DNA of 16,811 nt, from assembly GCA_016297405.1 (NCBI GenBank), contig JAEDGP010000042.1, positions 1 to 16,811 on the forward strand, read 5' to 3'. This DNA comes from Treponema sp. (lineage in GTDB: Bacteria; Spirochaetota; Spirochaetia; Treponematales; Treponemataceae). Made by a program: the position numbers and the translations under genes. This document shows positions 1 through 7,725 of the stretch, one piece after another. Each line of letters begins with the position of its first letter. The stretch's first letter is position 1. The notes under the pieces are model-generated. The model was given only the letters and a program-made list of their open reading frames with translations, ran no database searches and had not been told where the DNA came from.

Positions 1-2
1 CA

Positions 3-44
3 TAAATTAAGTAATTTAAGAAAGTCGACTTGTTCGTTGACTTT
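3..44 (+). terminator. Hairpin(s) just upstream of xseB
   Basis: AAAGTCGAC (21-29) pairs with GTTGACTTT (36-44) through a six-base loop, giving nine pairs including one G.T. A few T follow (to 46). Just before it is a perfect AT-only inverted repeat, TAAATTA/TAATTTA (3-9, 12-18). This could be the terminator of the gene to the left or an attenuator before xseB, whose ribosome site begins five bases after the stem. The T tail is weak, so termination is only a guess. Confidence 0.3.
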
Positions 45-48
45 TTAT

Positions 49-53
49 GGGAG
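49..53 (+). promoter_or_regulatory. Ribosome binding site of xseB
   Basis: GGGAG lies seven bases before ATG at 61. This favours the ATG over an in-frame TTG at 37, which has no such site and would add eight residues not expected in the family. Confidence 0.65.
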
Positions 54-60
54 AAAAAAA

Positions 61-336
61 ATGACTGGATTCGAAGAAAAACTTGCCACTTTGGAAAAAC
101 TTACCACCGACATAAAAAGAAGCGACATTTCCCTGGAAGAAGCCCTCAAGGATTTTGAAGAAGGCATAAAGCTTGCCCGGGGAATGGAAAAAGAAATCGA
201 AAAAATCGAAGGCAAAATCCAGATGCTGATGAACCAGCCGGACAAAGAACAGAACATTGCTCCTGAACTAGATCTTTTTGCAGGAATCAGTGCCGACGGT
301 TCGTCGGGAGCTCCAGCTGCAGGAACAAGACAATGA
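61..336 (+). CDS. xseB: Exodeoxyribonuclease VII small subunit
   Basis: This is the small subunit of exonuclease VII, which together with XseA degrades single-stranded DNA into oligonucleotides in the cytoplasm. The protein is 91 residues. Residues 4-55 carry the family core: FEEKLATLEKLTTDIKR, then SLEEALKDFEEGIKLAR, then a Lys/Glu helix. This is the helical-hairpin pattern that wraps the large subunit. The Ala/Gly-rich tail after residue 60 makes it somewhat longer than the usual 70-80 residues. Its stop overlaps the mutL start as ATGA (333-336), which implies translational coupling. xseA is not in the window; it may lie just to the left, but nothing visible shows this. Confidence 0.9.
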   Translation: MTGFEEKLATLEKLTTDIKRSDISLEEALKDFEEGIKLARGMEKEIEKIEGKIQMLMNQPDKEQNIAPELDLFAGISADGSSGAPAAGTRQ

Positions 337-2429
337 GCCTGGAAAAACCTGTTCGCATACTGAATGCGGAAGTTGCAAGAAAGATTGCCGCTGGTGAAGT
401 CATAGACAGGCCAAATGCAATCATTCGTGAATTGATGGACAATGCAATTGACTCAAATGCAGATTCAATCACTGTTGAAATCAGCGGAGGAGGAATCGAC
501 AAAGTCCGCGTTGTAGACAATGGAGTGGGCATGACAAAAGACGATCTTGCTAATTGCGCAAGACCTCATGCCACAAGCAAAATCTCTACAGAAACCGATC
601 TTATGAATCTTACAACCTTAGGATTCAGAGGAGAAGCTCTGGCTTCCATAGCTGCTGTATGCCGTCTTTCCATAAATTCAGGAGGCTATGTGATGAATGC
701 CTCCATAACAGAAGATCACATTATAACCCCTACCACACCATTGGAAGGCACAATTGTAAGCGCAGAAGGACTTTTTGAAAACTTCCCTGCACGAAGAGTA
801 TTTCTGAAGCGTCCTGCATCGGAAGCAACTCTTTGCAAAACGATGTTTGTCGAAAAAGCCCTTGCAAATCCTCAAACTGCATTCAGATTCATAAATGAAG
901 GCTCCATCCGCCTTGACTTACAAAAAGGACAGACCCTTATCCAGCGATTCGTAAAAGCTATGGAACTTTCAGAACCACAAAGTCTTTTCTCATTGGTTCA
1001 TGGCCAGGACACAGGACACAACCCAGACTGGTCATTTGATGTGGTAATTGGAGAACCCTCAGTACATAGGCCAAACAAAAAAGATATTTTCATTTTTGTA
1101 AACGGGCGAAGAATCCAGGAATATTCTTTGGTTCAGGCAGTTGAATATGGAAGCCAGGGCTTTTTCCCAAACGGAACATTTCCCGTTGCGGCAGTTTTCA
1201 TAACAGTAAATCCAGCTCTTGTTGACTTCAACATCCACCCTGCAAAACGGGAAGTCCGATTCAAAGACAGCTCATCTTTACATCATGGGCTTAGCATGGG
1301 AATCAAAAACCACTTTTGCGAATACACAAACAAGGCAATGAAATTCGATTCCCATGACCTTGCTGAAAAGGCAATTCAAAGCGAATTCGAAAATCTTTCG
1401 CAACGGCAAAGCACAGAAATCTATTCGATAAAAGATAAAAAAACAAATTCGTCTTTTGACAATTTTTCTTCCATTTCTTTGAATCAATCCACATTGCATT
1501 CATCACAAAAAAATCATACTTCCCCTTGGAAAGAAAAAACTGACTGGCGTGAAAACACAAAAATCGGAACAAAAAGCCATTTATGGTCAACGCCAGAGAA
1601 CGTTATCTGCGAACATGCTCAACCAATTGCTGTAGACCACTTACTTGATTCGCAAAGCAGTTCCAAAAAAGTCGAAGACTTTATGGATAAAGTTATCTGC
1701 GCCTACAATAAAAAAGACGAGGTTGTACAGCCAAAAACAGCAGAAAACCATGAAAGCACCTCAAAGCCTTCAATTCAATGGAAAGACTCCCAATCCGCAG
1801 AGGATTTTAAAATCACAGACATAACAATGAAAGCTATGGATGTTTTCTCTGCAAACGAAAATCCTTCATCCAACTGGAATGTTGATTCTCAGTTTCATTT
1901 TCTTGGAAGCGCATTAGGCACTTTTCTGATTGCAGAAAAATCAGGTATTCTCTATATAATTGACAAACATGCTGCCAACGAAAGATTCCTTTTTGACAGA
2001 ATCATGGAAAATCAGGGGGAACGACAGTCACTTCTAATTCCATACCAAATTCAAACCGCAGACGAAGATCAAGATCATTATATGGAAAGTATAAAAAATG
2101 AACTTGACCGTATCGGTTTTTCATGTCAAAACAAAGGTGCAGGAAAATGGGAAATCTCTACTGTAAATCTGCGATGGACCGGCACCCAGCAGGAACTCGA
2201 ACATGAGATTCTTGAAAAAAAGATAAATCCAAAAGATATCATCTATTCGATAGCAGCAATGACAGCCTGTAAAGCAGCGGTAAAAGATGGATGGAAGCTT
2301 GAAGACGCAGATGCCGCAAAAATAGCAGAAGACGCGCTTTCTTTGAAGGATCCCCATTGCCCTCACGGCAGACCTGTATACACATGTATAACAAGAGAAC
2401 AGCTTTTTGAGCTTGTTCGAAGAACATAA
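333..2429 (+). CDS. mutL: DNA mismatch repair protein MutL
   Basis: MutL links MutS mismatch recognition to strand incision and excision. The 698-residue protein has an N-terminal GHKL ATPase: catalytic Glu33 and Mg-binding Asn37 in RELMDNAID, DNGVGM at 62-67, HATSKI near 79-84, and GFRGEALASI at 97-106. A transducer domain follows to about residue 335, then a Ser/Lys-rich, poorly conserved linker to about 510. The C-terminal dimer domain carries the endonuclease-type signatures DKHAANER (from residue 544), ACKAAVK, and CPHGRP (from 676), so this is the nicking class of MutL, unlike that of E. coli. The motif usually written DQHA-x2-E-x4-E reads DKHA-AN-E-RFLF-D here, with Asp at the last position. 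The start overlaps the xseB stop by four bases; the next gene starts 25 bases after the stop. Confidence 0.96.
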   Translation: MSLEKPVRILNAEVARKIAAGEVIDRPNAIIRELMDNAIDSNADSITVEISGGGIDKVRVVDNGVGMTKDDLANCARPHATSKISTETDLMNLTTLGFRGEALASIAAVCRLSINSGGYVMNASITEDHIITPTTPLEGTIVSAEGLFENFPARRVFLKRPASEATLCKTMFVEKALANPQTAFRFINEGSIRLDLQKGQTLIQRFVKAMELSEPQSLFSLVHGQDTGHNPDWSFDVVIGEPSVHRPNKKDIFIFVNGRRIQEYSLVQAVEYGSQGFFPNGTFPVAAVFITVNPALVDFNIHPAKREVRFKDSSSLHHGLSMGIKNHFCEYTNKAMKFDSHDLAEKAIQSEFENLSQRQSTEIYSIKDKKTNSSFDNFSSISLNQSTLHSSQKNHTSPWKEKTDWRENTKIGTKSHLWSTPENVICEHAQPIAVDHLLDSQSSSKKVEDFMDKVICAYNKKDEVVQPKTAENHESTSKPSIQWKDSQSAEDFKITDITMKAMDVFSANENPSSNWNVDSQFHFLGSALGTFLIAEKSGILYIIDKHAANERFLFDRIMENQGERQSLLIPYQIQTADEDQDHYMESIKNELDRIGFSCQNKGAGKWEISTVNLRWTGTQQELEHEILEKKINPKDIIYSIAAMTACKAAVKDGWKLEDADAAKIAEDALSLKDPHCPHGRPVYTCITREQLFELVRRT

Positions 2430-2445
2430 AAAAAAACAAAATTAC

Positions 2446-2450
2446 GGTGG
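2446..2450 (+). promoter_or_regulatory. Ribosome binding site of the large TPR gene
   Basis: GGTGG, extended by GA, precedes ATG at 2455 by four bases. It favours this start over an upstream in-frame codon at 2407, which would overlap mutL and add 16 residues (ending NYGGN) in front of the acidic N-terminus. Confidence 0.5.
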
Positions 2451-2454
2451 GAAT

Positions 2455-4551
2455 ATGAGTTCATTTGATTTTAACGATTTTAAGTTTGACAAGGATGACA
2501 GCAAAAAGAAAAGCCTGAACAAGAAGAAAATTATTGGCATTACTACAGCAATTGCTGCTATATTGGTTATCGTTTTGATTATTCTTCTTGCAAAAGGATG
2601 CGGAACTTCTTCCAGTTCTGTTTCAGACAAAGAAAAGATTTTGAACCTTGCAAAGAATTACATGAATAAGGGTGCCTATGACAGGGCGTTGGATTATCTG
2701 GACAAGCTGCTGGAAAATGACCCTTATGACATTGAATTGAATACCCTTCTTGACCAGATTCTTGAACTAAAAAAGAATGCCGATAGCGACAATTCAAATC
2801 AGAACCTGAATGTTTCTATAGACACGGACAATCTTCAAAACTCAATTGAAGACATGGCCAGACAAAACCAGGCTATGCAGCAACAGATGGCGAACTTCCA
2901 GAAACAACAGGAAAAAGCTCTGGAAAACGAACGCATCAGAAAAGCTGAACAGGAAAAAATGGCAAAAGAAGCTGAAATCCAGCGCCAAAAGGAAGAAGCT
3001 GAACGAAAAGCCATAGAAGAAGCAAAAAAACAGGCAGAAGCTGAACTGGCCAGAAAAAATGCCCAACTGCAGAAGGAAATCGCTTCCGTAAATGACAAAA
3101 TTGCACAGGGACGAGCTGCCTTAGACACAGGAAACATCAATGGAGCAATCGCTGACTTTGAAGACGCAAAGAATCTGCTGCCAATTTCTGACGGTGAACC
3201 GGCATTCTCCGCTTCCAAATATTCCCAGATGGCAAGTCTTCTTCATGAAGCAGCCCAAAACGCTGCATCTGATGAAGACAAAAAACGTCTTGAAGATAAA
3301 GCTGTGGAATACGCGACCCAAGCAGTAGCGCTAAACCCAAAAGACGCAGATTCCCTGGAAATTCTTGGATTGAATGAACTTGAAAAAAAGAACAACGCAA
3401 AAGCTCTTGACTACCTTACAAAGGCTGCACAGTATGACGGGAAAAATTACCTTTACTACTACAACTTAGGACGCGTTCAATTCATCATGGGTAAATACAG
3501 TGAGGCAAAGGCATCATTCACAAAATCAACGGAACTTAACGCAACATTTGCGCCATCAAGATATAATCTTGGCATGACAAAAAACAAGCTGAATGATTCA
3601 AACGGAGCTCTTTCTGACTTCAGAAAAGCCCATGACATTGATCCTCGTCACGAAAAGGCTTACCTGGAAGAAGCCCGGATTCTTTCTCGCAAAGGAGATC
3701 AGGCAGGAGCAATCGCTGCATACAAAAACGTACTTAATATTAACAGTGTGAATCGACAAGCCCTTCAGGAATTGGGATCTTCTTATTCAAAAATTGAAAA
3801 ATGGGCAGAAGCCGAGGAATCATTCAGAAAAAGTTTGGCACTACTGAAAGCTGGCACAGAAGACCCCCTTACCCAATACAACCTTTCAACTGCTTTGTTT
3901 GAGCAGAAAAAAATCGATGATGCAGTTTCTTATGCAAAGAAAGCCTATGATTCCTGCGGAATGCTTAAAGACATGAAACGGCGCTCAGACATCATCTACA
4001 ATTATGCCCTTATATGCGACAAAACAGGCAGAACAGACGAGGCCATCACACTTTACGCAGAAGCACTAAAAAACAACCCTTCCCATGTAAAAGCCCAAAT
4101 CAACCTGGGCGTAATGTACATGAATATGGATCCACCAGATTCAGACAATGCATTAGCAATGTTCCTGAAGGCTTATGCAATGGATAAAAACAATTTTGAG
4201 GTGAACAACAACCTTGGAAGTGCTTATCTTGAAAAGAAAGACTACACGAATGCAATTACATATTTTCAGAACGCTTTGAACATTTCTCAGAACAACAATG
4301 ACGTAAGATTCAATCTTGCCCAGGCTTTTGCAAGCGACAAGCAGTATGACAATGCAAAAACCACCTATACGGAACTGCTGCGAAGAGACAGTTCAAACTG
4401 TGATGCGTACATTGAACTTGGAAAAGTTTGTCTTCAGCTTGGAGACAATCAATCTGCCGAAAAGTACCTTGTAACTGCCCAGGCAAAACGTCCGGATTAC
4501 AGAAAAGCAGAAATTGATAGTCTTTTGAATTCGATTTCAAACGGCAGGTAA
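2455..4551 (+). CDS. Membrane-anchored coiled-coil/TPR protein
   Basis: A 698-residue protein of unknown specific function. An Asp/Lys-rich N-terminus is followed by one strong membrane helix (about 26-47, hydrophobic Ile/Leu/Val). Next come an isolated TPR-like pair (about 61-100), a long Gln/Lys/Glu-rich coiled coil (about 125-215), and then a tandem array of TPR units to the C-terminus, recognisable from repeated patterns such as YYNLGRVQF, SRYNLGM, INLGVMYMN and NNLGSAYLE. TPR arrays are protein-binding scaffolds. With the helix near the N-terminus, the array is probably on the outer (periplasmic) face. A lipoprotein signal is unlikely: the sequence before Cys is LAKG and the N-region is long. 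It is probably cotranscribed with xseB-mutL. No gene name is justified. Confidence 0.85.
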   Translation: MSSFDFNDFKFDKDDSKKKSLNKKKIIGITTAIAAILVIVLIILLAKGCGTSSSSVSDKEKILNLAKNYMNKGAYDRALDYLDKLLENDPYDIELNTLLDQILELKKNADSDNSNQNLNVSIDTDNLQNSIEDMARQNQAMQQQMANFQKQQEKALENERIRKAEQEKMAKEAEIQRQKEEAERKAIEEAKKQAEAELARKNAQLQKEIASVNDKIAQGRAALDTGNINGAIADFEDAKNLLPISDGEPAFSASKYSQMASLLHEAAQNAASDEDKKRLEDKAVEYATQAVALNPKDADSLEILGLNELEKKNNAKALDYLTKAAQYDGKNYLYYYNLGRVQFIMGKYSEAKASFTKSTELNATFAPSRYNLGMTKNKLNDSNGALSDFRKAHDIDPRHEKAYLEEARILSRKGDQAGAIAAYKNVLNINSVNRQALQELGSSYSKIEKWAEAEESFRKSLALLKAGTEDPLTQYNLSTALFEQKKIDDAVSYAKKAYDSCGMLKDMKRRSDIIYNYALICDKTGRTDEAITLYAEALKNNPSHVKAQINLGVMYMNMDPPDSDNALAMFLKAYAMDKNNFEVNNNLGSAYLEKKDYTNAITYFQNALNISQNNNDVRFNLAQAFASDKQYDNAKTTYTELLRRDSSNCDAYIELGKVCLQLGDNQSAEKYLVTAQAKRPDYRKAEIDSLLNSISNGR

Positions 4552-4564
4552 AACCAAGAGGAAA

Positions 4565-4627
4565 TGCAGATGCTTATGGAAGAATCAATCCAATTCCGAT
4601 TCATAATCGTATTCCATAACATCTGCA
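4565..4627. other. Long bulged hairpin at the junction of convergent TPR genes
   Basis: TGCAGATG-C-TTATGGAA (4565-4581) pairs with TTCCATAA-CATCTGCA (4612-4627): 16 base pairs broken by a single unpaired C at 4573. A small inner stem, GAATC/GATTC (4582-4586, 4598-4602), sits in the loop. The stem begins 14 bases after the stop of the large TPR gene and covers the last codons of the minus-strand gene ending at 4585. There is no T run on the plus side, so it is not a classic intrinsic terminator. It may stop or protect the two converging transcripts. Confidence 0.6.
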
Positions 4628-5379
4628 GCTCCTGCTGTCATATTCATCGTATCGGTCTGCTGTAAAGAATTTGCAACTTCCTCCAAAAGTTTACGCCGTC
4701 GTTCAGCATCAATCGCTCTTTGTTCGGCTTCTTTTGCAAGTCGTTCCTGTTCCTGACGGGCAATCTCCTCCTGAATACGTTGGTTTTCTTCTTCCAAACG
4801 CTTTTGCTCTTCCGCAAGCCGAACAGCCTCTTCTTCCTGCCGCCGGATTTCTTCCCTCAGATACGAAAGGAGCTTTTCAATTTTTGGACGCTGCTGGTCA
4901 TCTGGAACATTATATATGTAGTTTTCATAATCAGCGATGCATTCATTATATTTTTTGAGAACAAGTCTGGTATTTGCCCTGTTGAGCAAAGCATTGTAAA
5001 AATCCGGCGATGCTGTCAATGCAAGTGAAAAACAATTTTCTGCCTTTACATAGTCTTCGCTGGCATACGCAACAGTTCCTTCATTAAAATACAGAATCTT
5101 TCTGTTTGCGCCAGGCTGTTTCATGCCAAGTTCAAATGTTTCAATGGATTTCGCATAATTTCCTAATTGAAAATATGACAACGCCAGATAGTTGTATGTG
5201 TTTTCGGTTACGTTTCCATTTTTAATTTCATTTTCAAGTGCAGAAACCGCAAGTGAAGGTTCATTTGTTCTAAAAAACGATTCTCCTTCGGTTTGAGAAA
5301 ACAGAGAAAAACATATAATCAATTGCAATATAATTAAAAGAGCCCTTTTCATTACTATATATTCGGCAAATTTCTTCAT
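4585..5379 (-). CDS. Secreted TPR/coiled-coil protein
   Basis: A 264-residue protein of unknown specific function. A hydrophobic segment (ALLIILQLIICFSLFSQ) near the N-terminus looks like a signal peptide. Starting at the second Met (5352) would give a more typical signal peptide beginning MKRALL. Neither start has a clear ribosome site, so the start is uncertain. Residues 40-150 form TPR units (NYLALSYFQLGNYAKSIETF; FNEGTVAYASEDYVKAENCF). Residues 160-240 form a Glu/Arg/Gln-rich coiled coil, followed by an acidic tail ending YDYESELD. The domain order, TPR then coil, is the reverse of the convergent neighbour. Cleavage after FSQ is plausible. A lipobox (LIIC) is possible but poor. Likely periplasmic. 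Confidence 0.75.
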   Translation of the reverse strand: MKKFAEYIVMKRALLIILQLIICFSLFSQTEGESFFRTNEPSLAVSALENEIKNGNVTENTYNYLALSYFQLGNYAKSIETFELGMKQPGANRKILYFNEGTVAYASEDYVKAENCFSLALTASPDFYNALLNRANTRLVLKKYNECIADYENYIYNVPDDQQRPKIEKLLSYLREEIRRQEEEAVRLAEEQKRLEEENQRIQEEIARQEQERLAKEAEQRAIDAERRRKLLEEVANSLQQTDTMNMTAGAADVMEYDYESELD

Positions 5380-5470
5380 TCATAAAGCAAAATAAAACCA
5401 AAGGCCGAAGGTTACATCAAGATCACTTTAATTGAACAAAAACACTAACAGATAATTATTACTACTATTC

Positions 5471-5494
5471 CACTTTTAAAAAGTGTAATATAAT
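5471..5494 (+). promoter_or_regulatory. Possible promoter and operator of the TPR-Mrr operon
   Basis: A perfect TATAAT (5489-5494) lies 47 bases before the next start codon, in an AT-rich region between divergent genes. No good -35 hexamer is seen at 16-18 bases. Directly upstream is a perfect 15-base palindrome, CACTTTT-A-AAAAGTG (5471-5485), placed where a regulator could cover the promoter. The rest of 5380-5541 shows nothing else that I can support. Confidence 0.4.
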
Positions 5495-5541
5495 ACTATT
5501 TAAATTATCTAATAGAAAGAATTTTCGTTTGGGAGATTTTA

Positions 5542-6903
5542 ATGGAATCAGTTTGGATTATGTTAATAGTTGCAGTCAGTGTTCTGATCATCGGACTGCT
5601 TGTTTTCATCCTAAAAAACTTTTCTTCACCAAAAAAAGCCGAATCAATTTCAAAACTCATCAAACAGGGAAAAAATCAAGCTGCAGCAAAGCTTGCAAAA
5701 CAGATTATTGCCAAAGACCCGAAAAACTACACAGCTCACTATTATCTTGGAAAAGCCTATATGGCAGATAATCGTGGAGAACTGGCACTTATGGAATTCA
5801 AGACAATCAATGAGAACGCCTTGTTCGATTCGAATTTGCCGGAAGTGCAGTTCAGAAAAGAATTTTCCACCCTTCTTATGAAGTTCGGCCATAATGACGA
5901 AGCATTAAGGGAATGTCTGCTCCTTACAAAGCTGGAACCTGGCAGTTCCGAAAACTATTTCAACGCAGGCCGGATTGCAGAACAGCAGAACAGAAAAGAC
6001 ATTGCATTGGGATTCTACAAAAAATGCGTCGCAATCGATAAAAGAAACGAAAAAGCTCACGCATCCATCGGATACATTCTTTTCCAGGCAAAACAGTATA
6101 ATGAAGCAAAACGGGAACTGGATCTTGCAATTTCCATAAACCCTGAAAGCTATTCATGCTATTACTATTTGGGAAAACTTCTGAAAGATTCAAAAGATTA
6201 CGGTGGGGCCGTAAAAGCCTTTGATAAAGCACAAAGAGACAACGAATTCAAGCAGAAGGCGCTTATTGAACGCAGTACATGTTACATGATGGCAAACCGT
6301 CTGGATAATGCCCAGATTGACTTGCAACGTGCAATTGAACTTGATAAAGACGGATCAAAAAGCGACACTCTTTACGCACGATATTTTCTTGCCGCCTGCT
6401 ATGAAAAAAGCAGAAAAATTGAGAAAGCCATCGAACAATGGCAACTTATTTACAACAAAAACCATTCGTTTAGAGATGTTACTCAAAAACTTACAGAATA
6501 CAAAGACCTGCAGTCAAATGACAACATGAAAGACTATCTTACCTGTTCAGATGCCGAATTCATCGAGATCTGTAAAATTGCAGCTCTAAAAGGACTTGGA
6601 ATCGCTGCACAGCAAGTCGATGTAAAAAAATATGGATGTGAAATGCTTGGGGTAGACGGAAAAGATGGAGACTGGAGAAACATGAGAAAGCAGTCCTTCC
6701 TCATCCGCTTTTACAGGAATCCGGATCCAGTTGAAGATTCTGCAGTTCGTGAAGCCTTGGACAAATCCAAATCAGCTGGATGTGGAAAAGCCTTCTTGCT
6801 TTCCAGCGCAGAATTCACCCGCTCAGCCATTTCATTTGCCGAAAATCGACCTATCGAATTAATCGGCAAAGAAAAGCTTGAAAAAATTCTTTCTGCAAAA
6901 TAA
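5542..6903 (+). CDS. Membrane TPR protein with degenerate Mrr-like nuclease domain
   Basis: A 453-residue protein. A membrane helix at residues 4-24 (IMLIVAVSVLIIGLLVFIL) is followed by basic residues, which suggests the rest is cytoplasmic. TPR units fill about 33-310 (AHYYLGKAYMADNRGELAL; AHASIGYILFQAKQYNEAK; CYYYLGKLLKDSKDYGGAV). From about residue 334 the C-terminus resembles the Mrr catalytic domain (restriction-endonuclease fold): VREALDKSKSAGCGKAFLL, then SSAEFTRSAISFAENRPIEL and a Leu-rich end. The catalytic Asp...Gln/Glu-x-Lys pattern is not preserved: the strand expected to read QCK reads SFLIRFYR. Binding rather than cleavage is likely. GGGAG (5531-5535) six bases before the ATG supports the start. 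The next gene begins two bases after the stop. The Mrr call is a fold-level recognition; the biological role is unknown. Confidence 0.78.
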   Translation: MESVWIMLIVAVSVLIIGLLVFILKNFSSPKKAESISKLIKQGKNQAAAKLAKQIIAKDPKNYTAHYYLGKAYMADNRGELALMEFKTINENALFDSNLPEVQFRKEFSTLLMKFGHNDEALRECLLLTKLEPGSSENYFNAGRIAEQQNRKDIALGFYKKCVAIDKRNEKAHASIGYILFQAKQYNEAKRELDLAISINPESYSCYYYLGKLLKDSKDYGGAVKAFDKAQRDNEFKQKALIERSTCYMMANRLDNAQIDLQRAIELDKDGSKSDTLYARYFLAACYEKSRKIEKAIEQWQLIYNKNHSFRDVTQKLTEYKDLQSNDNMKDYLTCSDAEFIEICKIAALKGLGIAAQQVDVKKYGCEMLGVDGKDGDWRNMRKQSFLIRFYRNPDPVEDSAVREALDKSKSAGCGKAFLLSSAEFTRSAISFAENRPIELIGKEKLEKILSAK

Positions 6904-6905
6904 CA

Positions 6906-7691
6906 ATGAAAATACTTTGCGTATCAGACCAAATAGATCCTCTTATCTACAATCAGAATGCCAGAAAAAATTTTCCTGACATAGATATGGTATTGTGCGC
7001 AGGTGATCTTCCCATGGATTATGTTGATTTCATTGTTTCTGTATTCAATGTTCCAGCATATTTCGTTTTCGGAAACCATAATCTTACAGAATTAAAATAC
7101 TACCACGGTTTTCAGAAAACATCACAACCCCACACCCAGCATACACAAAGGAATCTTTCAGGTTTCACAGCCATGGCAGAAGAATCTGCAAAAAATCATA
7201 GTCATGGCGCAACTTACGCTGGATTTAAGGTTTTATCAAACCACGGATTGCCTTTACGAATGCATAAGAATGGGCGTAAAACTCCGCTTTTGATTGCAGG
7301 GGCATCCGGCTCAATAAGATACAACAACGGACAATGCCAATATACAGACAGACAGATGAAGGCAAAGCTTATATGCATGATTCCAAAACTGCTGCTCAAC
7401 AAGATTTTATATGGCAGATATCTTGATATTTTTTTAACTCATGCCACCCCCCTTTCCATTCACGACAAAGAAGACCAGTGTCATAAAGGATTTAAATGCT
7501 ACAACTGGTTTTTGAAGAAATTCAAGCCGTCATATATGGTTCATGGACACATTCACTTATATGACCAAAGAGACGAAAGAAGCGGAAAGTATTATGACAC
7601 AACTGTTGTAAATGCTTTTGCACATTGTGTCATATATCTTCCTTATTTGATAGATGAAAACAATCCTGACATTGTAAAGATAGAAACCTAA
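6906..7691 (+). CDS. Calcineurin-like metallophosphoesterase
   Basis: A 261-residue predicted phosphodiesterase or phosphatase with the dinuclear metal-site motifs in order: SDQIDP (Asp8, Asp11), AGDLP (Asp34), FGNHN (Asn57, His58), LTHATP (His179) and HGHIH (213-217). The first motif, normally Asp-x-His, reads Asp-Gln-Ile. The form SDxxDP, as I recall it, occurs in a subgroup of the superfamily. GNH is followed by Asn rather than the usual Asp/Glu. No signal peptide or membrane helix is seen, so it is cytoplasmic. The substrate cannot be told from sequence. The start is two bases after the stop of the TPR-Mrr gene and lacks a clear ribosome site, so it is probably translated by coupling. Confidence 0.85.
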   Translation: MKILCVSDQIDPLIYNQNARKNFPDIDMVLCAGDLPMDYVDFIVSVFNVPAYFVFGNHNLTELKYYHGFQKTSQPHTQHTQRNLSGFTAMAEESAKNHSHGATYAGFKVLSNHGLPLRMHKNGRKTPLLIAGASGSIRYNNGQCQYTDRQMKAKLICMIPKLLLNKILYGRYLDIFLTHATPLSIHDKEDQCHKGFKCYNWFLKKFKPSYMVHGHIHLYDQRDERSGKYYDTTVVNAFAHCVIYLPYLIDENNPDIVKIET

Positions 7692-7725
7692 AATATCAGG
7701 ATGTAATGTATATCAGGAGTATAAA

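Noticed and set aside
37..60. TTG at 37 as the start of xseB.
   Set aside because: ATG at 61 has GGGAG at proper spacing, and the extra residues do not fit the family.
2835..3218. A 127-residue open frame on the minus strand rich in Phe, Ser, Ala and Cys.
   Set aside because: It is the antisense of the Glu/Lys/Gln-rich coiled coil in the large TPR gene. Such coding sequence yields open, hydrophobic antisense frames. No ribosome site or recognisable domain is seen.
5395..5414. Dyad around AACCAAAGGCCGAAGGTT in the divergent region.
   Set aside because: Only four outer pairs and a GGCC centre match, with mismatches between. Too weak to call an operator.
6541..6903. An active restriction endonuclease of Mrr type.
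   Set aside because: The catalytic Lys motif is not visible and the protein is membrane-anchored with TPRs, so restriction activity is not supported.
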